The notes below the pieces were generated by a model, which saw only the letters and a program-made list of their open reading frames with translations, was not told the origin of the DNA and ran no database searches. Of a stretch of 64,000 nt of DNA, positions 63,500-64,000 are shown piece by piece (the stretch's first letter is position 1; each line of letters opens with the position of its first letter). The translations under genes were made by a program, and so were the position numbers. The stretch covers positions 1,240,001 to 1,304,000 of the forward strand of contig NZ_CP080544.1 of the NCBI RefSeq assembly GCF_019551435.1. Direction: 5' to 3'. Source of the DNA: Lysobacter soyae. GTDB taxonomy: Bacteria; Pseudomonadota; Gammaproteobacteria; Xanthomonadales; Xanthomonadaceae.

Positions 63500-64000
63500 T
63501 TAGATGCGCTTCAATACCAAGGTGCCGTTGGTGCCACCAAAGCCGAACGAGTTCGACATGGCGATATCGACTTGCTTTTCGCGGGCACTGTGCGGCACGT
63601 AGTCGAGGTCACAACCTTCCGACGGGTTGTCGAGATTGATGGTCGGCGGAATCACGCCGGTATGCAGCGCCAAGGCCGAGTAGATGGCTTCGACACCCCC
63701 GGCCGCGCCCAACAAGTGACCGGTCATGGATTTGGTGGAAGACACCAACACCGACTTTGCCGAATCTCCCATGGCGGACTTGATCGCCAAGGTTTCGCCC
63801 AGATCACCCGCCGGCGTGGATGTGCCGTGTGCGTTGATATAGCCGATGTCCGAAGCGTTCACGCCCGCGTCCTTCATGGCCGCGAGCATGCAACGCGCCG
63901 GGCCATCACCGTTCTCACTGGGTGCGGTCATGTGATAGGCATCGCCACTCATGCCGAAACCGGTGATTTCGCAATAGATGCGTGCACCACGCGCCTTGGC
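63500..64000 (-). CDS. fabF: 3-Oxoacyl-ACP synthase II, C-terminal part
   Basis: The last 166 residues of a beta-ketoacyl-ACP synthase, cut by the window edge at the 5' side. The two catalytic histidines appear in [13 protein letters not shown] and [16 protein letters not shown], and the family-specific end is [18 protein letters not shown]. It elongates fatty acids in the cell and is the gene upstream of pabB, with a 2-bp gap, in the usual fab cluster. FabB is excluded by the motif pattern and by the context. Confidence 0.93.
   Translation of the reverse strand, partial: AKARGARIYCEITGFGMSGDAYHMTAPSENGDGPARCMLAAMKDAGVNASDIGYINAHGTSTPAGDLGETLAIKSAMGDSAKSVLVSSTKSMTGHLLGAAGGVEAIYSALALHTGVIPPTINLDNPSEGCDLDYVPHSAREKQVDIAMSNSFGFGGTNGTLVLKRI

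Overview
This window is a dense stretch of core chromosome from a gammaproteobacterium, most likely of the Lysobacterales/Xanthomonadales (Lysobacter–Xanthomonas relatives). The reasons are the gene orders rpoE-rseA-mucD-lepA-lepB-DUF4845-rnc-era-recO, fabF-pabB-mltG-tmk-holB-pilZ and hrcA-grpE-dnaK-dnaJ-dapB, a stand-alone type IV pilus PilZ protein, and a MetX-family acyltransferase behind the cytochrome c maturation genes. By eye the GC content is around 60 %. I see no insertion sequence, prophage, integrase, CRISPR array or restriction/toxin cassette. Coding density is extreme: many neighbours overlap by 1 or 4 bases (ATGA, GTGA, TGATG, TAATG), and most convergent gene pairs meet with almost no spacer or overlap.

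Layout, left half. 1–9.7 kb (minus strand): carA, a secreted protein of unknown function, carB, greA, an uncharacterised protein, recJ, then a cut-off VIT-domain protein. 9.85–15.8 kb: a small membrane protein, then hrcA-grpE-dnaK-dnaJ-dapB on the minus strand with two convincing heat-shock sigma-32 promoters, before grpE and before dnaK. 15.9–22.5 kb: recN, fur, bamE, rnfH, ratA, smpB, a CHASE-type sensor kinase, and tmRNA (ssrA) with promoter and terminator. 22.5–26.1 kb: a membrane diguanylate cyclase and a divergent two-component pair. 26.1–31.4 kb: bolA and yciI, then scpA-scpB-rluB and a metallo-beta-lactamase-fold hydrolase.

Layout, right half. 31.4–34.7 kb (minus): a three-gene methionine operon made of a methionine/2-oxo-acid aminotransferase, a membrane-anchored MsrA–thioredoxin-like–MsrB fusion, and an omega-amidase-type nitrilase. 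34.8–40.6 kb (plus): a DUF3293 protein, ccmAB, a lipoprotein azurin, ccmCDE, dsbE/ccmG, metX and tRNA-Leu(CAA); ccmF and ccmH are not at this locus. 40.6–44.8 kb (minus): rlmD, a CYTH phosphatase-like protein, nagZ, hpt and an S-methyl-5'-thioinosine phosphorylase-type enzyme. 44.9–47.6 kb: a ydbL/ydbH-like envelope pair. 47.6–56.7 kb: an orphan REC–Hpt protein, then the envelope-stress and translation operon from rpoE to recO with its own sigma-E-type promoter. 56.9–64 kb: a fused fatty-acid oxidation enzyme, then fabF (cut)-pabB-mltG-tmk-holB-pilZ.

The most interesting signals are modest rather than spectacular. They are the methionine repair/salvage operon with an unusual Msr domain order and the nearby MTI phosphorylase + HGPRT pair; the ccm cluster without ccmF/ccmH but with a lipo-azurin; a Fur protein with no cysteine; a PabB with the TrpE-like PIAGT signature; sigma-32 and sigma-E promoters readable by eye; and apparently leaderless divergent hrcA/recN transcripts. 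I found no evidence of a wholly new defence or mobile system.
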